A stretch of 41,258 nt of DNA, taken from Lentzea alba (GTDB lineage: Bacteria; Actinomycetota; Actinomycetes; Mycobacteriales; Pseudonocardiaceae). Each line of letters starts with the position of its first letter. Position 1 is the first letter of the stretch. The stretch lies in assembly GCF_011067745.1 (NCBI RefSeq), contig NZ_JAAMPJ010000024.1, positions 1 through 41,258 on the forward strand. Direction: 5' to 3'. Shown in pieces: positions 16,542-24,806 of the stretch. The notes under the pieces were generated by a model that made no database searches, had not been told where the DNA came from, and saw nothing but the letters and a program-made list of their open reading frames with translations. A program made the translations under genes and the position numbers.

Positions 16542-17892
16542 CAGGTCGCTCCTCGGGGAGTTCGTAGCGCCGAGCGCGGTCGCGCAGGGCGAGCGCGGAC
16601 GCGAGGGTGATCGGTCCGAGTCTGCCGATGAACATCAACGCGATCAGGACGAGCTGACCGGCGGCGGGCAGCTGGGCGGTGATGCCGGTGGACATGCCGA
16701 CGGTGCCGAATGCTGACGTCGTCTCGAACAGCACGTCGTCGAGAGGGAACGGGCTGATCGACAGCAGCGTGATCGTGCCGGCCATCACGGCTCCGACGCC
16801 GAGCAGAGCCACCGTCAACGCTTGGCGCTGCACCTGGTCGGTGAGCCGCCTGTTCATCACGTGCACTGTCGGCTCGCCGCGGATCTCGGCGAGGATGACG
16901 AAGCCGAGCAGGGCGAAAGTGGTCACCTTGATACCGCCCGCCGTGCCCGCGCTACCGCCGCCGATGAACATCAGTACGTCGTTGATCAGCAGTGTCGACG
17001 AGTGCATGGCACCGACGTCGAGGCTGTTGAAGCCCGCGGTGCGCGGCATGACGCCGTGGAAGACGCCTGCCAGCAGTTTGTGGTGCACGTCGAGCTTGCC
17101 GAGGGTGTTGCCCCACTCGAGCACCAGAACCGCGAGCGTGCCGAGCGCCAGCAGTCCGAAGTAGACCGGAACCGTGATCCGCGTGTGCAGGGACCACCTC
17201 TTCCGGTTGCGCCTGCGCACGAGCTCGAAGATGACCGGAAAGCCGAGTCCTCCGACGATGACGGCGAACAGGATGGGCAGGCAGATCCACGGATCCGCTG
17301 CGAACCCGACCATGCTGTCGGTGTACAGCGCGAACCCGGCGTTGTTGAACGCCGACACCGCGTGGAAGATCCCCAGGTAGGCGGCCCGCGCCGGGGATTC
17401 TCCGTACCCGATCAGGAACCGCAGCCCCAGAAAGACCGCCGTCACCGCCTCGACGACCAGGCTCACCACGATCACGCCACCGACCACGGTGCGGACGTCA
17501 CCGAGCCCGAGGGTCTTGGTCTCCGCTTGGGCCGTGAGCTGCATCCGCAGGCCGAGGCGGCGCGAGACCAGCAAGGTCAGCAGCGAGGCGAGCGTCATGA
17601 TGCCGAAACCGCCGACCTGGATCAGGGCGAGCACCACCACCTCGCCGAAGATCGACCAGTGCGTCGGGGTGTCCACCACGACGAGTCCCGTCACGCAGAT
17701 CGCCGACACCACGGTGAACAGCGCCGCGATCGGATCGGTGCCGGCACCGGACTCCGTCGCCATCGGCAGCATCAGCAGCGCCGTACCGATCAGTGTCGCC
17801 ACGGCGAACGCCAGCACCACGACTCGCGCGGGATGCCGCAGGCTCGGCACCAACCGTCGCCTCAGGAACGCTGGTTTCGACAGCGACGTCAC
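16531..17892 (-). CDS. trkH: TrkH/KtrB-family potassium uptake membrane subunit
   Basis: About 453 residues with four M-P-M repeats. The pore loops are visible as VVSAICVTGLVVVD, FHAVSAFNNAGFALYT, VMPRTAGFNSLDVG and FETTSAFGTVGMSTG, each with a conserved glycine of the K+ filter. Length and repeats fit KtrB-type Na+- or H+-linked K+ uptake. The start is GTG at 17892 or TTG at 17895, with GGAG just upstream. The gene is first of a trkH-trkA operon. Upstream are 461 bp without a gene, holding leader copy 3 on the other strand. Confidence 0.92.
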   Translation of the reverse strand: MTSLSKPAFLRRRLVPSLRHPARVVVLAFAVATLIGTALLMLPMATESGAGTDPIAALFTVVSAICVTGLVVVDTPTHWSIFGEVVVLALIQVGGFGIMTLASLLTLLVSRRLGLRMQLTAQAETKTLGLGDVRTVVGGVIVVSLVVEAVTAVFLGLRFLIGYGESPARAAYLGIFHAVSAFNNAGFALYTDSMVGFAADPWICLPILFAVIVGGLGFPVIFELVRRRNRKRWSLHTRITVPVYFGLLALGTLAVLVLEWGNTLGKLDVHHKLLAGVFHGVMPRTAGFNSLDVGAMHSSTLLINDVLMFIGGGSAGTAGGIKVTTFALLGFVILAEIRGEPTVHVMNRRLTDQVQRQALTVALLGVGAVMAGTITLLSISPFPLDDVLFETTSAFGTVGMSTGITAQLPAAGQLVLIALMFIGRLGPITLASALALRDRARRYELPEERPVVG

Positions 17893-18002
17893 CAAGCTCC
17901 ACCACGCAGGGGTCCAGGACGCACCCGGCGAGACCGAGCGATGACGCGCGGCTCCTCAGCGCGCCACGTCTCATCAATACCTGGACAGACCCAGCTCCGA
18001 AG

Positions 18003-18035
18003 CAATCTTTACGCCGTCTTTGCGCGTCGGCTGCC
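18003..18035 (+). repeat. Partial duplicate of the leader's upstream half
   Basis: The stretch reads ATCTTTACG then CCGTCTTTGCGCG and closely matches the part of leader copy 5 just upstream of its core (ATCTTTACGGCATCTTTGCG), with few mismatches. No core follows. It lies about 60 bp before the full copy 3 in the same orientation, suggesting a decayed tandem copy. Confidence 0.5.
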
Positions 18036-18064
18036 AGCTCAACCTGAACATCCACGTCACCTGG

Positions 18065-18127
18065 GGTTTGCCTCCGACGTGTTTTTACGGCATCTTGATG
18101 GGTGGAGCGCCGGGAAGCCTGGTCGGC
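18065..18127 (+). promoter_or_regulatory. Leader element copy 3 (upstream of membrane/YbaB gene)
   Basis: Long form: GGTTTGCCT at 18065-18073, TTTTTACGGCATCTT at 18082-18095, GGTGGAG, then the core at 18109-18127. The downstream gene starts 227 bp later, with an intrinsic terminator in between. The long distance plus terminator suggests transcription attenuation. Confidence 0.7.
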
Positions 18128-18275
18128 CCGCTCGTCACAACACGGTGGCGGCGGCTACGCGACTTGAGGTGCCATGCCCCGGCTGCGATCGTCCTTCGCG
18201 TTCTCCTCTCCCCGGTCCGGCAAGACGGGACACCCGCCCGAACGCTGATCCGCGCGTTCGTCCTGCCTGGTAGGC

Positions 18276-18300
18276 ACTCGGATACCGAGTTGCTCTTTTT
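18276..18300 (+). terminator. Intrinsic terminator inside the leader of the membrane/YbaB gene
   Basis: ACTCGG-ATA-CCGAGT (18276-18290) followed by TGCTCTTTTT. It has a triloop, a 6-bp stem and a T-rich run, which is rare in such GC-rich DNA. It lies after leader copy 3 and 54 bp before the start codon of the gene it precedes, so it is placed as an attenuator, not as an end of the divergent trkH gene. Confidence 0.65.
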
Positions 18301-18353
18301 CTCTTGTCTTGCAATGCGTTCATGCCGCTGGGTCTCTTGGGGTGAGGTGTGTC

Positions 18354-19409
18354 GTGGTGTTCGTTCCGCGCATGATTCCGATGATCGACAGTCCGCAGGT
18401 GGCCATCGCGCTGGCAGCACGCTGGCACCGGGCGAGAACGCTCGTCCTGCTCTCGATGGCGGGGTTGCCCGCGTTGACCGGGTTGGTCTGCTTGACCTTC
18501 GCGCTGCTCCCCCGCCTTGATGTCTCCGCGATGCCGTGGTGGTCGGCGATTCCGGTTCTCGCGGCCTTCCTGTCCGTCATCGCGCTCGTGGTGTGGTTGC
18601 GCCGCGACGGACTGACCGATCCCGCGTCCTGGTTTCCCGCGACGGTGCTGATGACCGGCAGCCAGCTGGTGCTCGGTGTGGTTCCCGGCTTCGGGATCGC
18701 GGTGCGGTCCGCGACCGGGACCGCCGTGGTGGTGAAGGCGTTGCTCGCCGTCGGCGTGCTGAGCGCGGGCTCGGCGTGGTCGCTCTCGCGGAGGGCACAT
18801 CGTGCGCTGCTCGCCAAACCGGTGCCCGAGCTGGGTGCCACCCCGCTGCGGCTCGTGTTCCGCGGTCGTCTGTCCCGCATCGCGATCGGGACCGATCGGG
18901 TCGACTGGACGATCCGCGTGTCCGGCAGCTGGCTCGACGCGGGAGTGTCCTTCCGCAACCTTCGTGACGTGTCGGTCACCACGAAGAGCAGCAGCAGCGA
19001 TGATGCTCTTGCTCTGGTGCTGCACACCTCTTCGGGTCGCTGGACCGTCCCCACGCAGGATGCGGCCGTGTTGTGCGAGTTGCTGCGCCTGCGAAAGACA
19101 TCGTGGGAGCAGCGGGTCGAGACCGCGATCGAACGGGAACGCGAGCTCTACCACGAGATGCTGCACCTGCTCGCGACCGCACGCGGCACCGCATCCACCG
19201 CCGACGAGTCCGTCTCGGTGACGGTGGACGCGGATGGTGTCGCCACCGGCATCGAGCTGACCGACGGAATCCGCGGTAAGAATCCCCAGCGCATCTCGGC
19301 GGAACTCATGGAGTGCTTCAGTCGAGCGCGACGAGTGGCGCGCAACGAAGTCCAAGACCTCATGGTGCAGCGATACGCCGGTTCCGCGTCCGAGAAACTC
19401 GCCGCCTGA
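18354..19409 (+). CDS. Membrane protein fused to a YbaB/EbfC-like domain
   Basis: About 351 residues. The front half has four membrane helices (LVLLSMAGLPALTGLVCLTF, the segment around IPVLAAFLSVIALVVW, a third at ATVLMTGSQLVLGVV and a fourth near VVVKALLAVGVLSAG) and a beta-rich cytosolic domain (LRLVFRGRLSRIAIGTDRVD). The same module makes up the whole of the protein at 23982-24806. The last 85 residues (ERERELYHEMLHLLATA, VSVTVDADGVATGIELTDG, ARRVARNEVQDLM) look like the YbaB nucleoid-associated family. The fusion places a DNA-binding-type domain on a membrane anchor. GTG start at 18354 or 18357 after GGGGTGAGG. Function unknown; expression probably controlled by leader copy 3. Confidence 0.75.
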   Translation: MVFVPRMIPMIDSPQVAIALAARWHRARTLVLLSMAGLPALTGLVCLTFALLPRLDVSAMPWWSAIPVLAAFLSVIALVVWLRRDGLTDPASWFPATVLMTGSQLVLGVVPGFGIAVRSATGTAVVVKALLAVGVLSAGSAWSLSRRAHRALLAKPVPELGATPLRLVFRGRLSRIAIGTDRVDWTIRVSGSWLDAGVSFRNLRDVSVTTKSSSSDDALALVLHTSSGRWTVPTQDAAVLCELLRLRKTSWEQRVETAIERERELYHEMLHLLATARGTASTADESVSVTVDADGVATGIELTDGIRGKNPQRISAELMECFSRARRVARNEVQDLMVQRYAGSASEKLAA

Positions 19410-19441
19410 AATCGAGCCTCCACAAAGGATGGTGGTCACCA

Positions 19442-20587
19442 GTGCAACGCAGCGGAGGTGGCAAGACCAGGCGCTCGAAGCGACGAGCACAGGCCGCAGT
19501 GCCCGCGGATCTGCAGGTGTTCCTCCAGGCACTGAGAGAGATCAGCGTCACGGAGAGAACCCTCGCCACCAATGAACGGCACCAGCTGCGCAACGCGGGT
19601 GCCGAGGCAGCCGAGCACGGTGTGCCGCTGAGCGAGCTGATCGAGCAGCATCTGACCCGGACTTGGCGGTCGTGGACGACCTTGCCCGGCGTTGAATCAG
19701 CGGACAACGCCGAGGCCGTCAAGAAGGTCGGTGAAGCCGTGTTCCGTGCCGCGGAGGACGCAGTCAGCGAGCTGACCAAGGGGTACGAGGAGACCCAACG
19801 CTGGACGATGCGCACCGAGGAGTCGCTGCGCCGCGAGTTCATCGACGACCTTTTGGCCGGACGCGATGTCGGCCAGCTCGCGGAACGCGCTGAACGGTAC
19901 GGACTGCGGCTCGCCGGCCAGAACGTGGTCGCGGCGGCCTGGGCGCCCGAGCCGTTCGTGACGTCGGGGACGGCGACGTCGAACGTCCAGGCCGCGATGA
20001 GTCTGCGGTTCAGCTCCCGCCACGTGCTCGTCGCCGCGCGCGAGGGCCTCCTGGTGTGCGTGGTCCCGCACGATCTCGGTGGTGCACCTGAGGAGTTCGC
20101 CCGGCAGGTCGGCGAGGTCGTGGGGCGGAGCGCCAGGTGGCGGGTCGGCGTCGGTCAGCCGCAGTCGGGTCCCGGTGGTGCGGCCCGTTCCTTCGAGCAA
20201 GCGCGCAACGCTCTGGACCTGGCTGACCGCCTCGAGCTGGGCGAACGGTTCGTCAAAGCCGCGGATCTCCTGGTCTATCAAGTGCTTCTGCGTGACAGCG
20301 CGGCGCTCGGCGAACTCGTCACCGCGGTTCTCGAGCCGTTGCGCGGGGCCCGTGGAGGAGCTGAACGCCTGGTGGAGACCTTGGGCGTCTACTTCGCTTC
20401 CGGGCGCGTCACCACCGCCACCGCCAAGGCCCTCGGTGTCGGCGTTCGCACGGTCACCTACCGCCTCGGTCGTGTCCGGGAACTGACCGGCTACCGCGCC
20501 GACGATCCCGCCCAGGCGTTCACGCTTCAGGTGGCGGTGCTCGGTGCACGCCTGCTCGCCTGGCCTCAGCGGAAATCAGCGCCGTGA
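19442..20587 (+). CDS. PucR-family transcriptional regulator
   Basis: A 381-residue regulator. The N-terminal 150 residues are helical (LREISVTERTLATNERHQLR, VFRAAEDAVSELTKGYEETQ), followed by a GGDEF-like sensory module (EFIDDLLAGRDVGQLAERAE to RFVKAADLLVYQVLL). The C-terminal HTH, VETLGVYFASGRVTTATAKA and LGVGVRTVTYRLGRVRELTG, is the PucR signature. The GTG at 19442 has AAAGGATGG upstream and lies 33 bp after the previous gene, so they may share a transcript. Its targets are unknown. A strong hairpin follows the stop. Confidence 0.88.
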   Translation: MQRSGGGKTRRSKRRAQAAVPADLQVFLQALREISVTERTLATNERHQLRNAGAEAAEHGVPLSELIEQHLTRTWRSWTTLPGVESADNAEAVKKVGEAVFRAAEDAVSELTKGYEETQRWTMRTEESLRREFIDDLLAGRDVGQLAERAERYGLRLAGQNVVAAAWAPEPFVTSGTATSNVQAAMSLRFSSRHVLVAAREGLLVCVVPHDLGGAPEEFARQVGEVVGRSARWRVGVGQPQSGPGGAARSFEQARNALDLADRLELGERFVKAADLLVYQVLLRDSAALGELVTAVLEPLRGARGGAERLVETLGVYFASGRVTTATAKALGVGVRTVTYRLGRVRELTGYRADDPAQAFTLQVAVLGARLLAWPQRKSAP

Positions 20588-20608
20588 TTGCCGGGCTCCG
20601 GCAGACAA

Positions 20609-20634
20609 CACCCGCCCAACTGGCCGGGCGGGTG
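20609..20634 (+). terminator. Terminator after the PucR gene
   Basis: CACCCGCCC (20609-20617) pairs perfectly with GGGCGGGTG (20626-20634) across an 8-nt loop. It lies 21 bp after the stop codon. There is no T tract. Confidence 0.7.
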
Positions 20635-20718
20635 CCTTCCCGCCGGACGAGATCGGATCGACGATGGTGTAGAGACGTCACACGTTGAGGCGTACCTCCA
20701 CCGGAGGAGGGTCGCACC

Positions 20719-21150
20719 ATGGATCCCTGGCTCATCTGGCTGATCATCGCGCTCGTGCTGGCCATCGCCGAGATCTTCTCGCTGACAGCGGCACTCGGCA
20801 TGCTCGCGGTCGCGGGGTTCGTCACGGCTGGTGCGGCGGCGGTCGGCCTGCCGGTTCCCGGCCAGCTCGTGGTGTTCAGCGTTGTGTCGGCCGCGGGTGT
20901 TCTGCTGGTCAGGCCGTGGGCGCGGCGAATGATGCTGCAGCCGCGGCTCGAACGGTTCGGCGTCGACGCGTTGATCGGCGCGTCCGGCTACGTGCTGCGC
21001 GAGGTGAACGGGCACGACGGTCTGGTGCGCATCCGCAGCGAGGACTGGACGGCTCGCCCGTACGACGAGTCCCTCGTCATCCCCGTCGGAAGCACAGTCG
21101 ACGTACTCCACATCGACGGCAGCATCGCCGTCGTCTACCCACGGGAGTGA
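20719..21150 (+). CDS. NfeD-like membrane protein
   Basis: A 143-residue protein with helices at WLIWLIIALVLAIAEIF, LGMLAVAGFVTAGAAAVGL and LVVFSVVSAAGVLLV, followed by an OB-fold domain (about 75-143: VDALIGASGYVLREVNGHDG, VIPVGSTVDVLHIDGSIAVV). NfeD proteins pair with SPFH/stomatin proteins in membrane microdomains, and the next gene encodes one 3 bp away. GGAGGAGGG lies before the ATG. It is the first gene of the pair. Confidence 0.88.
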   Translation: MDPWLIWLIIALVLAIAEIFSLTAALGMLAVAGFVTAGAAAVGLPVPGQLVVFSVVSAAGVLLVRPWARRMMLQPRLERFGVDALIGASGYVLREVNGHDGLVRIRSEDWTARPYDESLVIPVGSTVDVLHIDGSIAVVYPRE

Positions 21151-21153
21151 GCC

Positions 21154-22188
21154 ATGTCCACACTGCTCATCGCCGGACTGGTGCTCGCGATCTTCGCGGC
21201 GTTCACCGTCCTGCGTGCCGTACGCATCGTGCCGCAGGCCCGCGCGCGCAACGTCGAACGCCTGGGCCGGTACCAGCGCACCCTCAAGCCCGGTCTCAAC
21301 TTCGTCATCCCGTACATCGACCGCGTCTACCCGGCGATCGACCTGCGTGAGCAGGTGGTGTCGTTCCAGCCGCAGCCGGTGATCACCGAGGACAACCTGG
21401 TCGTGCAGATTGACACGGTGCTGTACTTCCAGGTCACCGATCCCCGTGCCGCCGCGTACGAGATCGCCAGCTTCCTGCAGGCGGTCGAACAGCTCACGGT
21501 CACCACCCTGCGCAACGTCGTCGGATCCATGGATCTCGAGAAGACCCTCACCTCGCGCGACACGATCAACAACCAGTTGCGCGGTGTGCTCGACGAGGCG
21601 ACCGGCAAGTGGGGCCTGCGGGTCAACCGGGTGGAGATCAAGGCCATCGATCCGCCGCAGAGCATCAAGGAGGCGATGGAGAAGCAGATGCGGGCCGAAC
21701 GCGACAAGCGGGCCGCGATCCTGAACGCCGAAGGACAGCGGCAGTCGCAGATCCTCACGGCCGAGGGTGACAAGCAGGCCGCCGTGTTGCGCGCCGAAGG
21801 GCACCGGGCCGCCACCATCCTCGAGGCGGAGGGCGAGTCCCGTGCGATCGACCAGGTCTTCCAGGCCGTGCACCGCAACGATCCGGACCCCAAGTTGCTC
21901 GCATACCAGTACCTCCAGGTCCTGCCGCAGCTCGCGAAGGGAGAGGGCAACACGTTCTGGGTCATTCCGAGCGAGGTCACCTCCGCGCTGCGCGATGTCT
22001 CGAAGGCGTTCTCCGAGGCGCTGCCGCGATCAGCTGCCGCCACGACCGACGCCGCCGTCGAGGCCGCCACCGCACAGGCGGAGAAGGACGTCGCCCAGGC
22101 GAGTAAGGCAGCAGCCGAAGCGGTCGCGGACGCCGCAGACGCCGCCACACCGGTGAACGCGCTGCGCCCGGAACTCGCGGGTCGCTGA
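21154..22188 (+). CDS. SPFH/Band 7 stomatin-like protein
   Basis: A 344-residue protein with an N-terminal anchor (LLIAGLVLAIFAAFTVLRAV) and an SPFH domain from about 25 to 200 (VERLGRYQRTLKPGLNFVIP, REQVVSFQPQPVITEDN, ALVDEATGKWGLRVNRVEIK-type end). A long charged coiled coil follows with repeats of (I/V)L(N/T/R)AEG, then an Ala-rich C terminus. Such proteins oligomerise into cytoplasmic-face membrane scaffolds, usually with NfeD and the FtsH protease. It follows the NfeD gene at once. Confidence 0.93.
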   Translation: MSTLLIAGLVLAIFAAFTVLRAVRIVPQARARNVERLGRYQRTLKPGLNFVIPYIDRVYPAIDLREQVVSFQPQPVITEDNLVVQIDTVLYFQVTDPRAAAYEIASFLQAVEQLTVTTLRNVVGSMDLEKTLTSRDTINNQLRGVLDEATGKWGLRVNRVEIKAIDPPQSIKEAMEKQMRAERDKRAAILNAEGQRQSQILTAEGDKQAAVLRAEGHRAATILEAEGESRAIDQVFQAVHRNDPDPKLLAYQYLQVLPQLAKGEGNTFWVIPSEVTSALRDVSKAFSEALPRSAAATTDAAVEAATAQAEKDVAQASKAAAEAVADAADAATPVNALRPELAGR

Positions 22189-22225
22189 CAGGACGCCGAT
22201 AGTCGCTGGTGAATTCGGGAGGTGC

Positions 22226-22537
22226 GTGACAGTGGGGTTGCCAGAGGACGAGCAGCGCGAGCTGGACGACATCGAGCAACGTCTCGCCGAGGACGATCCC
22301 GAGTTCGCGGCGAAACTCGTCAAGACTCCATCACCGCATCACCGATTGCCGCCACACGTGCTGAGGCTGATCGGCCTGCTGCTGATCTACGCAGTCGGAC
22401 TGGTAGTGGTCGTGACGGGCGTGTCGCTGTCGTCGATCGTGCTGATCACGCTCGGTGCCGCCGTGGCCGCGTTCGGACCGGTGACCATCGTCGTCCGGGC
22501 TTGGCGCACTCGCGGAAACGACGAGTCATCAGTCTGA
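22226..22537 (+). CDS. DUF3040 membrane protein
   Basis: A 103-residue protein: an acidic amphipathic start, LPEDEQRELDDIEQRLAEDD and PEFAAKL, followed by two helices, LIGLLLIYAVGLVVVVTG and SIVLITLGAAVAAFGPVTI. This layout is typical of DUF3040, whose function is unknown. GTG start with GGGAGG upstream. It lies 37 bp after the SPFH gene and just before leader copy 4 and nhaA. A second DUF3040 protein is encoded at 32448-32738. Confidence 0.85.
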   Translation: MTVGLPEDEQRELDDIEQRLAEDDPEFAAKLVKTPSPHHRLPPHVLRLIGLLLIYAVGLVVVVTGVSLSSIVLITLGAAVAAFGPVTIVVRAWRTRGNDESSV

Positions 22538-22603
22538 TCCGAACCCCGGCCAAGATCACATCAACAGGGCTCAACGCCTGATTGTGGGGTACGGTCGGAC
22601 TGT

Positions 22604-22663
22604 TGCCGTGACAAGCGGCATGGTGTGCCGGGAAGTCTGGTCGGCGATGTGGCCGACGACACC
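22604..22663 (+). promoter_or_regulatory. Leader element copy 4 (upstream of nhaA)
   Basis: A small hairpin, TGCCG (22604-22608) with CGGCA (22616-22620), precedes the core at 22627-22645. Two exclusive pairings are visible: GGTGT (22622-22626) with ACACC (22659-22663), enclosing the core, or GTCGGC (22640-22645) with GCCGAC (22652-22657), which breaks the core's 3' end. The GGAG ribosome site of nhaA follows immediately at 22664-22667. A possible -10, TACGGT, lies at 22590-22595. Confidence 0.7.
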
Positions 22664-22674
22664 CGGAGTGAGTT

Positions 22675-23985
22675 TTGGAACCCGTGAAGACCCGGCTGTT
22701 CAGCCGCGCGTCCTGGCCCGAGGCCAAGCGCATCGCCGACCTGCTTCGCTTGGAGACCGTCGGCGGCGTCATCATGCTGGTGGCGGCAGTGGTAGGCCTG
22801 GTGTGGGCCAACTCGCCCTGGGCGGCGATCTACGAGACCTTGCGCTCCGTGGAGATCGGCCCCGAGTCGTTGCACCTGCGGCTCAGTCTCGCCGAGTGGG
22901 CGTCGGACGGCCTGCTGGTGATCTTCTTCTTCGTCGCGGGCCTGGAGCTCAAACGCGAGTTCGTCGCGGGCGACCTCCGCGATCCTCGTCGTGCAGCTGT
23001 GCCGATCGCGGCGGCCTTCGGTGGTGTCGCCGTGCCGGCGTTGATCTACACCGCGGTCAACCTCGGCGGCGGCCCGGCGCTGTCCGGCTGGGCCATCCCC
23101 ACCGCGACCGACATCGCGTTCGCGCTCGCCGTGCTCGCGGTGATCGGCAGGTGTCTTCCCTCGGCGCTGCGCACGTTCCTGCTGACCCTCGCGGTCGTGG
23201 ACGACCTGATCGCCATCGTGATCATCGCCCTCTTCTACACCGACGACCTGTCGCTGCTGCCTCTGCTGCTGATGTTCGTCCCGCTGGCGTTGTTCACCCT
23301 GCTCGTTCAGCGACGTGTCCGGTCGTGGTGGCTGCTGATCCCGCTCGCGGTGGCGACCTGGGCGCTGATGCACGCGTCCGGAGTGCACGCAACGGTGGCG
23401 GGTGTGCTGCTCGGGTTCGCGGTGCCGGTAATCCGCAAGTCCGGTGAGGGACCTGGCCTGGCCGAGATCTTCCAGCACCGGTGGCAGCCTCTGTCCACCG
23501 GTGTGGCGGTCCCGGTCTTCGCCTTCTTCGCCGCCGGTGTCTCGATCGGAGGCCTGAGCGGTTTCGTCACCTCGCTCACGGACAGCGTGACTCTCGGCAT
23601 CGTGCTCGGTTTGTTGCTGGGCAAACCGATCGGCATCACCGCGGCCACCTGGTTGGTCGCCCGGTTCACCAAAGCGGACCTGGACGACGACCTGTCGTGG
23701 ATCGACGTGGTCGGGTTGTCGATCCTCGCCGGTATCGGGTTCACCGTCTCGCTCCTGGTCAGCGAACTGTCCTTCGGTGAGGGCAGCGCGGACTACGACA
23801 ACGCCAAGGTGGCGGTGCTGCTGGGTTCCGTGCTGTCGGCACTGGTCGCGATGGTGATCCTGCGTGTGCGCAACCGGGTGTACCGGCGCATCTACGAGGA
23901 GGAGACCCGCGACGCGGACAACGACGGCATCCCGGACGTGCACCAGGTCGACCGTCCGCGCGCAGGCGGGTCCGGGTCGTCCTAG
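22675..23985 (+). CDS. nhaA: Na+/H+ antiporter NhaA
   Basis: A 436-residue membrane protein with the full NhaA pattern: ETVGGVIMLVAAVVGLVWAN, LLVIFFFVAGLELKREFVAG, IPTATDIAFALAVLAVIG with Asp146 (equivalent to E. coli Asp133), and LAVVDDLIAIVIIALFY with Asp176-Asp177 (equivalent to Asp163-Asp164), the ion-binding pair. It exports Na+ or Li+ in exchange for two protons, chiefly at alkaline pH. The TTG at 22675 fits the GGAG site at a spacing of 7; a GTG at 22684 is the alternative. Translation is probably controlled by leader copy 4. The C-terminal tail is acidic then basic (EEETRDADNDGIPDVHQVD). Confidence 0.95.
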   Translation: MEPVKTRLFSRASWPEAKRIADLLRLETVGGVIMLVAAVVGLVWANSPWAAIYETLRSVEIGPESLHLRLSLAEWASDGLLVIFFFVAGLELKREFVAGDLRDPRRAAVPIAAAFGGVAVPALIYTAVNLGGGPALSGWAIPTATDIAFALAVLAVIGRCLPSALRTFLLTLAVVDDLIAIVIIALFYTDDLSLLPLLLMFVPLALFTLLVQRRVRSWWLLIPLAVATWALMHASGVHATVAGVLLGFAVPVIRKSGEGPGLAEIFQHRWQPLSTGVAVPVFAFFAAGVSIGGLSGFVTSLTDSVTLGIVLGLLLGKPIGITAATWLVARFTKADLDDDLSWIDVVGLSILAGIGFTVSLLVSELSFGEGSADYDNAKVAVLLGSVLSALVAMVILRVRNRVYRRIYEEETRDADNDGIPDVHQVDRPRAGGSGSS

Positions 23986-24806
23986 AGATTTCCCCGCAGC
24001 CACAACGCCTGGCGACGGCGGATGAGGGCGGTGACGAGATCCGCGTCGTGAACGGGGATCAGCCACTGCTCGTGGGTGGAGGTCAGCAGGATCGCCGGTC
24101 CGGCTTGCGCGTACAACGTGATCCCTCCAGGCAGGATGGTCCACGGCCTCAGCGCGGGAACGACGGGCAGGGTCACCGGCATGACCTGCAGGAGTTCCCG
24201 GAACGGAACCGACACGTCGAGCTGGCCACCACCGCCACGGCCCACCTGCAAGCGCACCGTCCATTCGACACGGTCACGCTCAACGACGATCCGGGCCGAC
24301 ACCAGTTCCGGCCCGGTGACCGCGGCGCGCACAGCGAGCGTCAAGCGCAGATCAGCCGATCCCAGCTCAGCCACAAGGGGAGTGAGAAGAGCCCGGCCTG
24401 CTCGGTGAGCAGACACGCAGGTCGCGACCGCGACCACCCAGCACAGGAACAACAGGGCGGCCGGTCCCGTCAGCGCGTCAGGGGTTCCGCTCGTGGCGAT
24501 TCCATAGGCAGGAACCGCGACGGACAGCAGCTGCACCCCCACCACGAGGAACGCTGCGGGCAGCCATGTCTGCGGATCAAGAGGGGTCTGGTGCCGGAGC
24601 CAAAGGCGCAACGCCACCGCCGCGATCGCAACAGGTACCAGCAGAAGCATTGCCGGCCAGATGTCTCCGTCATCGACCAGCACAACGATCATCGTGCACA
24701 GCAACAACTGCAGCGCCGGCAGGGCAACGGAGAACACCGTGATGTGCCGCTGGCTGCGTGACCATCGTTCGCGTAGAACCGCTTTCGCGGCTTCGTCAAG
24801 GCTCAC
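23982..24806 (-). CDS. Four-helix membrane protein with a beta-rich cytosolic domain
   Basis: A 274-residue protein. Helices: VFSVALPALQLLLCTMIVVL, AMLLLVPVAIAAVALRLWL, AAFLVVGVQLLSVAVPAYGI, and PAALLFLCWVVAVATCVSA. The remainder has LRLTLAVRAAVTGPELVSAR, ERDRVEWTVRL and a final LLTSTHEQWLIPVHDADLVT. It is a paralogue of the front 250 residues of the protein at 18354-19409 (DRVEW/DRVDW and RWTVPTQDA/QWLIPVHDA align), lacking the YbaB part. I know no name for the family. GTG start overlapping the previous gene by 11 bp, so it is the last gene of the antiporter operon under leader copy 5. Confidence 0.7.
   Translation of the reverse strand: MSLDEAAKAVLRERWSRSQRHITVFSVALPALQLLLCTMIVVLVDDGDIWPAMLLLVPVAIAAVALRLWLRHQTPLDPQTWLPAAFLVVGVQLLSVAVPAYGIATSGTPDALTGPAALLFLCWVVAVATCVSAHRAGRALLTPLVAELGSADLRLTLAVRAAVTGPELVSARIVVERDRVEWTVRLQVGRGGGGQLDVSVPFRELLQVMPVTLPVVPALRPWTILPGGITLYAQAGPAILLTSTHEQWLIPVHDADLVTALIRRRQALWLRGNL

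Noticed and set aside
22604..22663. Cobalamin riboswitch
   Set aside because: GGGAAG near a G-rich stem recalls the B12 element, but the rest of its conserved boxes are missing and the genes are not cobalamin-related.
22561..24264. Long minus-strand frame opposite nhaA
   Set aside because: Shadow frame rich in Arg, His, Gln and Asp; nhaA on the plus strand is unambiguous.
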